DNA from: Aphidius gifuensis
Lineage: Eukaryota; Arthropoda; Insecta; Hymenoptera; Braconidae
Length of the DNA stretch: 64,000 nucleotides
Reading direction: 5' to 3'
Assembly: GCF_014905175.1 (NCBI RefSeq)
Contig: NC_057788.1
Span: 29,668,154 to 29,732,153, forward strand
In this document: positions 23,601 through 36,948 of the stretch, piece after piece
Numbering within the stretch: the stretch's first letter is position 1
Layout of the letters: each line of letters starts with the position of its first letter
Made by a program: the position numbers and the translations under genes
Notes under the pieces: generated by a model
The model's input: the letters and a program-made list of their open reading frames with translations, nothing else
Databases searched by the model: none
What the model was told of the DNA's origin: nothing

Positions 23601-25660
23601 AATTCAGAGAATTAATTAATAATTCAATAAAAAAAAAAATCAATGAGTTAAATAAATAAATGAAAAACAATTATTGTTTTTTGTGGCCACTTGTTTGAAT
23701 TAATATTTGAGTTTAATGATTTTTTTTTTAAATCTGCAAAATTAATAAATGAAAAAAATATTATCTCCACGTCATTACTCGATGTAAAGGCGGACGATCA
23801 ATAATTCCCTGTGTACTGAGTTGGCACTCGCACCCTCGTGCGTAAAAGCCTACTATGCTCTGGTGTATGGCAAAGTTCCCGAGGGCATAAGTATAGTCTC
23901 GAGGTCGGACACAAAGAAAGAAAGAAAGAAAGAAAGGTACTGCAAAAAAAAAAAAAAAATGATAAATAAATTTATAAAAAAAAACTGCAATGGGAGTTGG
24001 GAAGTTTTTCGAGGGGAGATTCGGAAAACGTGAAAGCGAAATGTATACATATTTAAACAATAAAAAGAAGAGGGGAATTTGCAGAGGGCAATTCTTATGC
24101 AAAGTTCATGAATTGTCTTTTTTTTTTATTTTTATTATTATTATTATCATGGGAATAATGTGATGAATAATCCAGTATTTATCTAAAAAAAATTACGAGG
24201 CTATGAAAATGTAAAAATATAATTTTTCTAGAAGTTTTTAGTATTTTTTTTTTTTTTTTATTATTAACAATGTCATTTGTTAATTAATATTTTAATGATA
24301 ATTAATTTGATAAATTAAGCTTACTATTATTTATTTTAAATATAGAAATTATTTTTGAGAAAAAAAAAACAGTTGTAGGATGATGATTTGTAGTCGAAAT
24401 AATATTCGAAATAAAAAAACATTTCGAAATCTGTTTAAACAACTTCTTATCATTGACGAATTATCAAATCTATTTTCGAATACAACGTAGACATAAAACA
24501 AGTAAAAAATGTATATTTTTTTATTTAAAATTAAATTTACACTGACAAAATCAATCCGGAATCTAAGAAAATTATTTTATATATATTTTTTATTATCAAT
24601 AAAATCAAGTTGTGGTCAATGGGATTTTTATAAATTTTTTATTATTCAATATATGGCGTGACGAGTTTTATTGATGCCTTGAAATTAAATTCCACGTATT
24701 GACAATAAAAGAAATTGGTATAAATTAAAAATAAATTTAAAAAAAAAAACGAGGGTTTTTTTTTATCGCCGAATATTCTCGGCCAGCTGATTAGTGCCAG
24801 TCTAGTATTGATTTTTCAATGAAAAGTACAGTCTCTCTCGCGCCCGCGCAAAATATTATTTCAATATATTAAAAAGATAAACTAGCATTATATATTTGCC
24901 TCCACCCAGGTCAACATTATCCTAAAAAAAAATCATCAAAATCTCACAGATATTAAAATACAAAAAGAAAAAAAAACAAAACCCCGTTAGACACGATACA
25001 CATGGCAACCCTTGAAAATAACACGTGCACTTGAATTAAATAAAAATAACACAATAAAAATTCTAAATGATCTAATCAATTTAAATATCTCCAAATTGAT
25101 AAAATATGAAAAAGAAAAAAAAAGAAGATTATAAATTTTTAATTCCAGGTAAAATGATAAATAAAAAGTGATATTGCCTTGAGGGTAAATAAACCATCCG
25201 TGAAGAGACAAGTTACAAGTTTTGCTGAGTCTCCACGTTGGTTTGTTGGAAATATAAGAGGTGCACCGAGACTTTATTCATCCAAGGCCAAAAGAGGAAC
25301 GGCCTGGAGTCTTAACGGAGCGTAAGAAGAAAGAGTATAAAAAATATATATAAAAACAAAATAATAATATATTTTTTTCTGTAAATATAATGATGGTGAT
25401 GATGGTGATGATGATGATGATGATAATGTGGCCTCAGTTTATATACTCAATTCCACATTAAACAAATCAACAATAACAATTAAAAATAGCTCATTTTTTT
25501 TAAATAAAAATATCTACATTAATTATTAATTGAATTAAATTTTATAAATAAATTTTTTTAATGCTGTACCTGCGCATACGAATGGTAATTCCTTGGTGTA
25601 ATTTGGCTCGACATCATCGTTTCCAAGACGGACGCTTTGTGCTAGATGTGGACACTCCAT
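20689..25660 (-). CDS. USP3: Ubiquitin carboxyl-terminal hydrolase 3 (USP3), complete
   Basis: Seven coding exons in transcript order: 25660-25570, 22625-22478, 22396-21883, 21797-21543, 21471-21226, 21120-20924 and 20851-20689. All have GT-AG introns and summed lengths give exactly 537 residues plus TGA. The protein begins MECPHL, as USP3 does. A zinc-finger UBP domain spans about 1-90, with cysteines and histidines at 3, 5, 29, 32, 41, 44, 49, 56 and 60. Basic nuclear-type segments follow near 155-185. The catalytic domain has the Cys box GLRNLGNTCFMN (nucleophile C191), GYQQQDAHEF (284-292), a zinc ribbon (C339, C342, C398, C401), and the His box GAGTGHYTAF (H489) with D505. All active-site residues are present. 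USP3 removes ubiquitin from histones H2A and H2B in the nucleus. Intron 1 is 2.9 kb, the others 71-104 bases. Confidence 0.96.
22626..25569 (-). other. USP3 intron 1
   Basis: AT-rich intron between the first coding exon and the rest of USP3. It contains an AAAG microsatellite (23911-23936) and a GATGGT/GAT repeat (about 25391-25425). The stretch 23770-23910 is less AT-rich, but I see no gene in it on either strand. Confidence 0.75.
25391..25425. repeat. GAT-rich microsatellite
   Basis: Imperfect GATGGT then GAT tandem units in USP3 intron 1, likely length-variable. Confidence 0.8.
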
Positions 25661-27106
25661 TTTTAAAACTTGTTAAAAAAAAAAATATATCTGTTAATTA
25701 TATATTTTTTTTATATATTGTTTTTATATTTTAACAGTAATATGATAATTATTTAAATAATCATCATATTGTTTATATTTTTTTTACAATTAACTGTACA
25801 CTGTAATTTTTTTTTTTTTGATGTTTTCTAGTTACACTCTGGCTAAATCTAGTTTGAACACTTTAAAAAAAAAAATAATAAATAAATTTGCACAATATTT
25901 GATGGATAATTAACTTGATAATAGATATTAATTAATTTTGCATTATTATTGTGGTTTTAATGATTAAATTAATTGTAATTTTGTTGAAATTTTAACCAAC
26001 ATCTTCAGAGATTGACGAGCACATTGGGATACCCTGTAATATCTGTCACATATCATGAGTACCACACATTACCACCAACTTGGTGTACAAGCAAACTCGT
26101 TTTTTTTTCTTCTTTTTTTTTATTATTTATTTTATTTCTTATTAGTTAAAAGTGAGAGAGAAAGAGATAACGTAACAATGATCTCAGTGCGCAGCATCGA
26201 CCAACCAACAACCAACTTGAACCAACTCAATTCGTATTTCGTATGGCAATTTTACAACACACACATGACGTATTTACACATCTTACACATAGTCACATAC
26301 ACATGATAAATTACATTTATATCATAATAATATATTTAAAAAATTAAAAAATATGGAGAGATGTTTTTATTACCTCTCAGACTGAACGATTATACGCAAG
26401 AGGTAAAAAAATAAAATAAAAAACGAATAAGAATTTATTAGAACTTGATACTCTTATGTAAATTTATTTATTTTATTAATTTGTTTATGTAATTAATTGT
26501 TGATTTATTAAAATTATTATTTCTAATTGTTATTTATTTAATGAGTAAACGACAAGATAGACGTGACACTTGAACACACGGAATGAAGTAACGATGAAAC
26601 TAAAAATTATTGGAAAGGTTTTACTCTTTTTTTTTTTATTTATTCTCTCTTTTTAGTTTATTGTTTCTTACTTGCTCTTACTGTGTGGTTTTTATTTGTC
26701 GGGTTTGACTGGGTAAAACTGGCTTAAGAGAATATAAGAGTTAGGTCATGGTGGTTGTTGTTGGATCAACTGCGCAAGTCTTGATGATTGAGTAATTTTC
26801 TATCTCTATGCTCGTTCCTAGATCAAGTCATATTACAGCTTTTAATTAAGTTTTAATTTTTATGTATTCATATTTTATAAAAAAGTATAATTATATTTAA
26901 TGAATATCAACAAATTGATATTTAATAAAAAAAATTTAGTGTCGTTACTATGTTTATGAAAAATGTCATGATATTTTTTAATATTACTTGATATGGCTTT
27001 AATACTTTGATCGAGCAACAAAGCATTACAATAATTGATAGTAATTATTATAATAAAATGGTTATAATAAACACAAACACAATTTCCAATTTTTTAATAT
27101 AAGCAA
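25661..27106. other. USP3 5' region and spacer to RpS17
   Basis: Contains the USP3 promoter and leader (minus strand, upstream of 25660), but no core element can be singled out. The rest is AT-rich, with a less AT-rich patch at 26160-26300 and another at 26700-26830. No gene seen. Confidence 0.5.
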
Positions 27107-27112
27107 TTTATT
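27107..27112 (-). terminator. Poly(A) signal of RpS17
   Basis: AATAAA on the minus strand, 11 bases after the stop codon, consistent with the very short 3' leaders typical of ribosomal protein mRNAs. Confidence 0.55.
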
Positions 27113-27123
27113 ATGAAACTAAA

Positions 27124-27964
27124 TTAGTTTCGTCTGGTAAATTGATGAGCTTGTGGCTGTACAATTTGGACTGAAATGTTACTGAAATCTAACATCTTAA
27201 GCATCTCCTTGGTGTCTGGATCAGCTTCAATAACATCATGTTCAAGAGCAGATACTTCAGGTACATAATTGTCTCTGCGTTCTCTCTCTTCTTCTTGAAG
27301 TTTAATTGAAATACCACGAACCTGGCTATGACGAAGACGTTTCATCAAATGTGTAACAAAACTGCAAAAGATAAATTTATAAATTAACAAATTATCATCC
27401 AATTAATTGCAAGAAAAATTAATTTATCAAACAATAGTCAAGTCAAGTAACAACAATTAATTTACAGTTTAACAATTAAACTATTTATCATGTAGAAAAA
27501 AATAGAAGTTGATAGCATTAATTGCTCATTTATTGTTGTTGAAAAAATTAACCTCAAAACATGTGACTACAATGTTGCTTTTTTTTTTTTTTTTTTTTTT
27601 TTTGAATAAACTATTGTAAGATTAAAATTTAATGAGTGATAATAAAAACTTACCCAGCAATTTTGTTTTTGAGGGGTTTGCTGGGAATAATTGCAATTTC
27701 CTCGCATATTCTCTTGTTGGTATGGAAATCAAGAGTCAAACGAGTGTAGTATTTCTCGATGATGAGCCTTGCGGCTTTTTTGACAGTCTTTGTCCTAACA
27801 CGACCCTGTAAACAATTAAAAAATCCATTAATAATTATTCCACAAAACACTTTAACATCACTATTAATTAAATCACAATTCACATTAATTGTTTATTATA
27901 GGATTGTTATTAATATAGGGGATTAAAAGAACACAATAAAAAAAACATAAAAAATACTCACCAT
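27124..27964 (-). CDS. RpS17: Ribosomal protein S17 (eS17), complete
   Basis: Three coding exons on the minus strand: 27964-27962 (only the ATG, donor GTGAGT), 27805-27654 (donor GTAAGT) and 27361-27124, ending in TAA. Together they give 130 residues, the usual length for insects. The product reads MGRVRTKTVKKAARLIIEKY at the start, then LDFHTNKRICEEIAIIPSKP, HLMKRLRHSQVRGISIKLQE and SALEHDVIEADPDTKEMLKM, all hallmarks of eS17. It is a component of the 40S ribosomal subunit, near the beak. Intron 2 contains an uninterrupted run of 25 T (plus strand, 27579-27603). The transcript probably starts in a pyrimidine tract near 27991, as in other TOP mRNAs. No oddity is seen in the protein. Confidence 0.97.
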
Positions 27965-27981
27965 GTTGTTTAATAACTCAA

Positions 27982-27991
27982 GGCAAAAGAG
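27982..27991 (-). promoter_or_regulatory. TOP-like transcription start of RpS17
   Basis: CTCTTTTGCC on the minus strand, 17-30 bases upstream of the ATG, resembles a 5' terminal oligopyrimidine tract. Such tracts put translation of ribosomal protein mRNAs under TOR control. The exact start base is inferred. Confidence 0.45.
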
Positions 27992-27999
27992 CGGTTATG

Positions 28000-28750
28000 T
28001 CTTATAAAGAAAGACTTGTGCCTGGGACCTACAGGGACCTAGATTGCTAGCTTGATGTTCTTGCATTTTACATATGCACCATCTGTAGGCGAATCTTCAA
28101 AACATTCATCAAACATAAAAACATTTTTACCAGCCGTTATTATAATTTTTTACTTTATCATTCAACAACAAAAATTAACCGATAGGTGTCTCTATTTTAA
28201 CTAAAAAAAAAAATTTCAACCCTGTTCAACCCTCTCTCGAAACGCATGCGTTAATATAAACAATAACAATAATAAACAAAAAAAAACAACCCCTTGCGCA
28301 ATAATAACCCTAAAAAAATTCAGTTTACATGCTTATGAAATTCTAACCAAAATCTGTCAAAATAATCCTCATGTTTTGTTGAAAATAATTGTATCAATAA
28401 TTATATCAACTAATAATGAAAAACAAAATATTAATTTAACAACAATATAAAAATGACGTCATTCAAAGTTGAACAATGTGTTGTAAAAATAATAAAATGA
28501 CACAACTAATAATTCAGTGTGAAAATAATAGCAACAATAATGTAATATAAAAATTAAATAGATAATAAAATTGAACTTGCATTTGGGTAATAAAAAAAAA
28601 AGGGTTCAGAGGGGGACAAGAAGGAAGAATAGAAAAAAAAAAAACCAGAGAAGAAGAGTAACTGAGAATGACGAGATAGATGAACACATTTGGCTGTTGG
28701 TGTGATGATATATATGTTCCATATAAAAATGAGTAAAATAAACGTGGGTG
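28000..28750. other. Spacer between divergent RpS17 and furin-like promoters
   Basis: AT-rich, with short higher-GC patches near 28020-28110 and 28230-28310. No gene seen on either strand. RpS17 (minus) and the furin-like gene (plus) are arranged head to head with about 1 kb between their inferred starts. Confidence 0.55.
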
Positions 28751-28760
28751 GGATTAAATA

Positions 28761-29030
28761 AGAGAGAGAGAGAGAGAGGAGAGAGAGTATGAAGGGAAAT
28801 GGAGCAGCAGGCGCAGAGAGTACAATCATAAGGCGGGGGAAGTCAGTGTATTGCGCTGTGAGGCAGGTTGAAGCAGTGGGATAACGTCATCTACGTTCAC
28901 TTGGTGCGGGGGAGGATAAATTGTGGAAAGGCTGGAGGGAGGGAGGAAATTGTGTGTGAGTCTATGCGAAAGAAGTTTGTTTATATGTACAGTCCAGTAT
29001 CTCAAACCGGTGAACGGTCCAGTCAGTGCG
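28761..29030 (+). promoter_or_regulatory. Promoter region of the furin-like gene
   Basis: This is the most GC-rich stretch for many kilobases. It contains a GA repeat (28761-28787) that could bind GAGA factor, a CRE-like ACGTCA (28884-28889), G-rich segments, and an initiator-like TCAGTG whose A is at 29025. No TATA box is apparent. The start site is inferred from the initiator and from the downstream donor at 29714. Confidence 0.45.
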
Positions 29031-29713
29031 GTGCCTTCGTCCGAGAAGGACCGAGCGTCGCGTGTACTCTTATTTAAATAATAAAAAAAAAAAAACAAAT
29101 TAAATTATAATTATTTGTTTAAAAAAATTATAATCAGTTTATATAATTCTATTGTTGAAAATAATTAATTATTGATTTACTGTTTAATTATATAAATATA
29201 ATAGAAAAGTGAATTTTTTTTTTTTCTGTCGATCGTGTTTTGTTTTGTTTTTTTTCGGTGAATTTGCATTGGCTGTTGATCGTTTTTTGTTTTTTCGTTA
29301 GTCTTATCGCGTTCGCGCAGTGTGACGGTATTCTGTGGGGGCCCTCATCTTATGTGGTATTTTGTGTAGATATTTATTTTTATATATATATTAATTTTTT
29401 GTATTGGATATTTTTTTATTTTTTATTACGAGATAAGTGAGGGTTTTATTATATATTAAAAGAAAGAGAGGCATGTTTTTTTTGTTATTATTTTTTGCTT
29501 TTTAATATAAAAATATTGTGTCAATGACCGTGGATCAACGAATTTTCGGTTTATTTATCATTAAAACGTGAAGTGATAATTAAATAACCTATATTTTAAT
29601 AAAATAATGATAATTCAATGTGTTATTATGTGAATTATTATTTGTGATAATTTAAAAATAATATTGTGAATTAATTTTGGAGTTAAATTTTGAAAAAAAT
29701 TCATCAATTCGGG
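29025..29713 (+). other. Probable non-coding first exon of the furin-like gene
   Basis: Bounded by the initiator-like site and a strong donor (CGGG then GTAAGT at 29714). It has no long ATG-initiated frame, only short upstream ones. It would splice to the acceptor TTTCAG ending at 36352, giving a 6.6-kb intron. Inferred from sequence only. Confidence 0.45.
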
Positions 29714-32700
29714 GTAAGTTACATTATATCTGCCATGTTAATTTCATTTTCATGGTTGAAAAAAAAAAAAACAAAACAAAACACAAAAATATCCCTACAC
29801 ACATACACACACATGCATACAAAATAAAAATAAAAAACAAAATCAAAATGGAGCACGCAATCATCTGATTCACCCATTTTTTATGAATTAAAATAACTCA
29901 AAATGTTAACCAAATAATTAAACATTGTTGCTATTATTAATTTATAAAATTAAATAACTTTTTAAATTTATTATTCAAGTGACAGACAAATGACCGGTTG
30001 ATGAAACAGTTGGGTCATTTTACCACAATAACTGGCCTCGACTAACCGTTGTTTTTGCTGTTCTTTGCGTGTTATATTATTCACCTCTTATTATTATTTC
30101 CCTTTTCTCATCATCATCATTTTTTTCTTACTCATTTTCATTATTACAAGTATATCATAACAACAATAACAACAACAATAATAATAACTGTTTATGTCAA
30201 AGTGTGTCAGTGTCTCTTGATATATTTTAAACTCTTTTTTTATTTAAATTATATTTTAACTTTTCATTTTGATATTATTATTATTTATTTATCTTTTAAC
30301 TTGTAAATGATAATACAATTTTTTTCTTTTTTTTTTCATATATATTTAATTAATGCTATGATTGTTGTTGAGTAATTTTTTTTCTTGTTGGTGTTCCTGT
30401 TGATTCATTTATCGTTATGAATTTTTTTTTTTCTTTTTAAATATTTTTTTAAATGGATGTTGCGTTTTATTTTTTTGATAACGTCATTTATCTTGCCCTT
30501 TTTTAGATAAGCTTTGTCAATCAATCGGGAAGTTTCTCATTTATTATTTTATTTTTTTTTTTTTGTAGTGACTTTGTGGGTATATATTTGTTGTAACACG
30601 TGTTCAGTCTGCGTCATCATCCGGTCTGATTGTAACCCATCTGTTTGAGTTGAAGTAGACCCTGATTGATATGATACATATATAGAATCTTTTTGATGTT
30701 TTTTAGCTTGCAAAATTTAATTCACTTTATGTTGAGATATAAATAAATTATCAATCCACATTGGAGAAGGATCAAACGAGTTAGAAATGAAAGTTGTGTG
30801 TTATACATTTTATTTATATTTTTTTTTATTATTATTTTTATAAATAACATATTGAAATCGAGACGTTTTGAAAGGTTTTTTTATTTTTTATTTTATACTG
30901 GTAGTTGTTGGTAATTAATTGAATTGTTTTATATTAAAAATATTACTTGTTTTTATATATTTTTTTTTTTTGTATCTTTGTTTTATTTTTATGTAGTTTT
31001 TTCAATCAAAATGCTAACGAATGCATTTATTTTTTGACAAGACAAAAAAAATAAATAATAATACTCGTCAGCTGGGATTGATTCATCACAAATTCAATTT
31101 TTTAATATGATTTTTTGTTTAAACAATGAAATCAAATGTATACATGAAAACAGGGGAATTTTCATGTCAATAATTTTGTTTATTTTTTTTTTTTTTCCAT
31201 TTGTGGGTTTTTAATAATAGAAAAATATTTATTTTGTATTTTTTTTTTCTGTATAAACTAGGATAAATACTAAACAAGTTTAAACAAAATAAATAATTAT
31301 TTTTTTTACATGTAAAATAATAAAGGAATATTATTTTATTTAAATTTGAAGATTTTGAATTTTCGAAAAATTACCGCGAGTTAATTTATTCGGTAGTTAT
31401 AAAAATAATTAATCGACAAAATGATTTAATAATTTATAATGAATAAATATAAATAAAACTCATTGTTAATGTTATTCAAGTCAAAAAATAACAATAAATA
31501 TATTCGAGTTAAAAGGGGGGATATAAATAAATAAAAAAATAATTTTTTTGTTATTTTTTTTTGTTATTTAAATTTGATTTATTTCGATGGTTATTAAAAA
31601 ATAATTACTTCAACACAATGAGTCAAATTATTTTGTATAATATTATGACTACTGTATTGAAATATATAAATAAATAATTTTTTTTTTAAATAAAAAGTCA
31701 GCAAATCTTGGTCGCTTTCGCGGTCGATATATTCTCCCACTATTTTCGATTGTAACGTTATCCGTTTTATTTTGCTTATTATTATTGTCATTTATTTAAA
31801 TTTTTTTTAAAAATTTTTTTTATTATTTATCCTTTTCTTTTTTACTTTGATTTTATTTTTCTTTCTCTGTTGTACATACACTTTTTAACCACTTCATCAG
31901 CTGACAGTCGAGTCACGGGATTCAACGACTTTCACCTTCTCAACGAGGCCTTCACTGTTTCTAAAATAAAAATAATAAATAATGAATAATAATACGAAAA
32001 AAAAATATAAAATAATTCAATATAAATGAAAATTATTAATTTTCATTGCATATATTTTATTCCATGTGATGAAAAATTACTCTTTCTATTTGAAATAAAA
32101 TTTAATTTGTTAGGTAAATTTAATTTTTCATCGCTAAATTATTTAAAAATTATTTATACTTTATTAGTTAAATAATCATTATTATTATCTGTCTTATAAA
32201 TGCCTATTGGGTAAACGATTTAGAAATAATTTAATTCAGCTATTTCAAAACTTTGCAAAAATTTCATTAACTTTATTAAAATGGAAAAAATTATTCTTGA
32301 TTTAAATAAAATTCTTGATAAAAAAACTCAAAAAAGTTACAAAGAAAAATCCGGATATTACTCCGGAAATCATTCATAAAATTATTACCGTAAACTTTTT
32401 ATTTTATATATTGAAAAATATCCAGAGAAAAATCGTCATTTATGTTAATTTAAAACGTTAATTTTCATTTAAAAAAATATCGTGACGTTAATTTTGATTG
32501 ATTATTCACAATGACAAGATAATTTTTCGATGACAAAAATAATATATAATAATTTACAATAAATAAAAAAAAATATACAAAAATATAATTGAAAAAATAA
32601 AATATTGCTGTAATGAATGCGGAAGTTTCAGTATGATTTCTTGGAAATTATTTAAATACTTTAACAATGTAACACGTTCTTTCGTGTTTATAAAAATAAT

Positions 32701-35700
32701 TATTATTATATTTTAATGTAATTATAATTATTCAAGCATATTGTTGGTCATATTCGGCTATATTTTTAAATATAAAAATTTATATAAATATATTTTGTGT
32801 GCATATAAACTTTAAACAAGCTCCAAAAAAAAAAAACGACCGGAAAACAACATAAAAAAAATTTTATTTACACGAAAGCTCAGTACAATGATTGTACTTT
32901 GATATAAAATTTCATGCAACATTATTTTTTCTGCAAATTTAACTAAATTTTTCATGACTTTAAATTGCATGTTTGTTTTAATTGTTTTTTATTTTTTACA
33001 ATTACAAAAAAAAGCTTTAATCTCGTATGAATTTAATTTTGTTTTCACGAAGATTATCGATAGGTTTTTAAATTATTTGTCTATTTAAAAAAAAATTTCA
33101 TATTAAAAATTCAAATAAAAAAAAAACAAGTACAAATTTTTTATTAATAATTCAGGTCAAATATACATGACCTTGTTTTAAAATTTTATTTTTGTTTCTC
33201 TCAAATTCAATCGTATATATTAAATTGAAATTTTATTATCATTTTAAAAGATAAATTCTGAAAAAATTTAAAAATAAATCTTATAATAAAGCTACGATAA
33301 ATTATGATATATTTTATCATTAAATTAAGATTTGAAGCAATTGAAAATTGATAAAACCACAAACTTGATAATTTTTTTGGTATATTTATTCAATTTTTTA
33401 CGTATTTTCTTGATTTTTTCTATTTTTTCTTATTCATGTTGTTACTGTCTAGTCTCAATTGAGTGTAAAGTAAAGTGTTTATGTTCTAGTGCACCTGAAT
33501 CACTTATCTATGAGTCAATATAGTATGTGTGCTTGTTTACGAAACTATATACAAGTGTGTGTGTATAAATATATATATATAAACTAACTGGTTGATTCAA
33601 TCGTCTGCCTTTTCACGTCGACTTTCACCCCTCATTGATTCCGATTGATGTAACGGTCTTTCTCAATGGCAATTCAAGACCAAGATGACGTAAATTCAAT
33701 TCAATTTTTTATTTTTTTTTAAATACTTATCTTTTTATATTTATTATTATTCAACACATTTAATTTTTTTCATTAAAATAAACCAACTAAGTTGACTAAT
33801 ACTTTTGATGATAATAAAATAAAAAATGTCGAAATTTTTTATTATGGAAAATAGAAAAACTGTTTATACATGTGGGAATTATTATTTGTCATGTTTTATT
33901 TATTTTAAAATTTTGTATTTACAGTTATTTAGTTAGTCGGTTTATTTCATTCAAGAATAAATTTTTGATTGTGGCTTTATCGAAGATTAATTGTGTTTTA
34001 TTTATAAAAAAAATATATATATATTTCGATAGTATGGTTTTTTTTTCTTTTAAAGAAATAAAATAAGTTTAAAGTATATTTTGAATTTAATTTTTTGTAG
34101 AAAAATGCAGGTTTTTATTTATTTTTTTTTCTTTGAAGAATAATTTTCAAGTTTTTCACTTTATTTTCTTCTTTTTTTTTTTTGGTAGAAATTTTTGAAG
34201 AATTTACAGAGAAATTAGGAACTATCTGGGTTTTTTTTTTTTTTTTTTTATTAGTTTAAAAACAATTTTTTTTCGTCTTAATAAATTGATGAAACTTTCA
34301 CATACGGTTTTTGAAATAGCTATCTATATTAAATTGTTTCTAAATCATTCAGCGAATAAGTCATATAATTTTCATATTTTTTTTTTAAATTCATTATATA
34401 TTTAAAAATAATTTCCAACGTTAAAATTTAATTAAAATTATAGTAGTACAGCTACATTGTTTTTAAATTGTAAAATTATTATTTTTGTAATGTATTTAAA
34501 ATTGTATCAAGCTGGTATTTTAGAGGAATTTCAATGTTTTGATATGAGTTTACACGCGCAAATACACAGTTTAAAAGTTCAATATAATTTCCAGATATTT
34601 ATCCTTTGAAAGGCACATCCCTTCTGGCAAATTAAAAGTATGGCCAGAACGTACACGAAATTCCATTGTTCCACTGAAATTCCATTATTCAAACTATACA
34701 CATCGATGTAATAACTGATCATAATAATTTTCATGATAAAGCTGGAATTTTTATTCAATCAATTATATTGCTTTACTTATACTTGAATAATCCCATACTA
34801 ATTAATCTTCTTCTTAAATATTTTTAACAAATATTTTCATAAATAATTATTGCTCAAAACAATTTCCAATTAAGATAAAATTAAAAAGTCATTACATAAT
34901 TATTTGTAGGCTCAATTTTATTGGAAAAAAATCATAACAAAATAATTATTCACCCTTAAAAAAATTCAAATCACGTATATACATGTAAATGTAAAAATAA
35001 AAAAATAATAAAACATAAAAACTGATGAAAAAAATAAATAATAAAAATATAAATATAAAGCTCTGTTGAAAAAAATTTGTGGTATATTCAGTCGATCGGT
35101 TTTTCGCGGCTGATTTCAAGTTTTCCATTCGTATCATGAACTATTTTTTTTCTCTTTTTTCAAACCCCTTTTTATCCTCATCATTCACCACCTTGCATCC
35201 TTACATTTTTTCGCTTATGCACAGCTGCATTTTTACTGCGCTCAATCCGTGTGGTTGCTTCACTGCGTTCATGCCAAAGGTCGAAACTTGGCTCTCGACT
35301 TTTTTATATATTCAAACTTCTGGTTAAATTTTTCGATGCTGTATTATTTATTTATTTTTTTTTTTTTTTCTATAAAATCGATCTTTTACAAATACATCTG
35401 AATTCTAAGATATATTTTTTTTTTATATTTTTTACCCGCATGTGACCGAACTTGTGGTTCACCACAGATACGCGGACTTGACTCGGTTGAATTTTATATT
35501 GGGTTAGCCAACTTGAGAATAAAAATAAGAAAATAAAAAAGAGATTGGTAAAATGCAGCCAGAGAAAAAGCAGAAAAGGAGTCGAGAGAAAAGTGTGTGT
35601 GTGTAAAAGAGGGTTATGGGTGGTGGGAGGAGGCATGAATAATGCTCGATTTAAAGTTTGATTGGAATTGCTGTTGGACATGGGATAGGATATCCCTTCT

Positions 35701-36352
35701 ATTCAACCCCGTCATTTTTTTTTTTCTTTTTATCAACTTTTCATTTATTTTTCTCCAACAATTCTGATTTTTTTTTTTTCTTATTTTTTTCTCAAGTCAA
35801 TTTTTAAACTTTATGGGAATGTACATATTTAAAAAGTTTTTTTTTCAAATCTACAAATGTTTTGGTCTTGGTACACCATTTTTATCTATATATTTTTTTT
35901 TTTGAAATATATTTTTTACGAGTTTTTAAAGTGGTTTAGTGATTTCAGGATTTTAATTGTTTGCAAATATTTTTTGATTTTTATTTCAAGAGATATTTAA
36001 ATAGTTTCAAGTAATTTTACCATAAAAATAATCAGTGATTTTATATTTTGATAATTTTTTTAAAAATAAATTAATAGAAACATTTCAAGTCTTGAAAGTA
36101 TTTAAAATAAATTAGATATATATTAGTCCAAATCTCGTGAATACAGCTGAAAAGATTTTACAATTTCAAAGAGATTATTCAGAAAAAAAAACATTCAAAT
36201 TATTTCGTACAGATTAATTCACTCTACATGTTTTAATTTTGTAATTTATTTTTAATCAATTCACTTATTTTTATTTAAAAATAAAATCGATAAATAATGA
36301 TTGTGTCGTTACTGTTTAATCATTGTTTTTTTTTTCTTTTATTTTGTTTCAG
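29714..36352 (+). other. Leader intron of the furin-like gene
   Basis: 6.6 kb of AT-rich sequence between the inferred first exon and the acceptor at 36351-36352. A less AT-rich island at 35080-35300, with an initiator-like TCAGTC at 35088-35093, could be an alternative promoter, but no donor was identified. No other gene seen. Confidence 0.45.
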
Positions 36353-36948
36353 AAAAAAATACATCCATCGATAATAAATTGGCTGCCACGTTGTCTACCC
36401 AAAGATAAACAAATTAATTAAGTGATCGGATAAAATAGAAAATTAAAAATAGTTAAAAACAAAGAACACAAAAAAAAAAAAGAAAATAAAAGAAAAAACT
36501 ATTAGTGAAGTAAAGGAAGAATAAAATTAACGAACAAGAAAAGATTAAATAACTAAACAAATAAAAGATTCGATGGGTTTGGTGAGTTGACTTCCGACTG
36601 GACAATTTTGTCAAGGATCTTTCTGTTGAGTCTAGTCACGCTCATAAAATTCAACTTGCGAAGGATTTAAAAAATATAAAATAGGTCAAAACAAGAACAC
36701 TAAATAAAAGTTCCAACAATTGAAAAAAAAAGAAGAGAAACAATTCAATTTTTTTAATAAAAAAAAATAAAGAGAAAGGAAATAAAAAATAAAATAGAGC
36801 AAAATATCTTCTTCTTGATACAAGATAGATATTGTAAAAGAAATCTTTGAACTTGTTGTCATTGATATATATCTGTGAAACAAAAAAAAAGAAGGAATAT
36901 TAGGTCAAGCTTGGTGTGTTGCTGATAAAAGTAAAATTAAACGAAACA
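36353..36948 (+). other. 5' untranslated part of the furin-like gene's second exon
   Basis: Begins after a strong pyrimidine-rich acceptor (TTTTGTTTCAG) and runs about 600 bases to the start codon. It contains a five-codon upstream frame (ATG at 36573, stop at 36588-36590). A donor-like GTGAGT at 36582 could allow part of the leader to be spliced out. Confidence 0.5.

Noticed and set aside
23770..24100. Possible nested gene in USP3 intron 1
   Set aside because: Less AT-rich, but frames on both strands include the AAAG microsatellite and homopolymers.
29240..29440. Signal-peptide-like frame in the inferred leader exon
   Set aside because: No ATG start; hydrophobicity comes from T-rich sequence.
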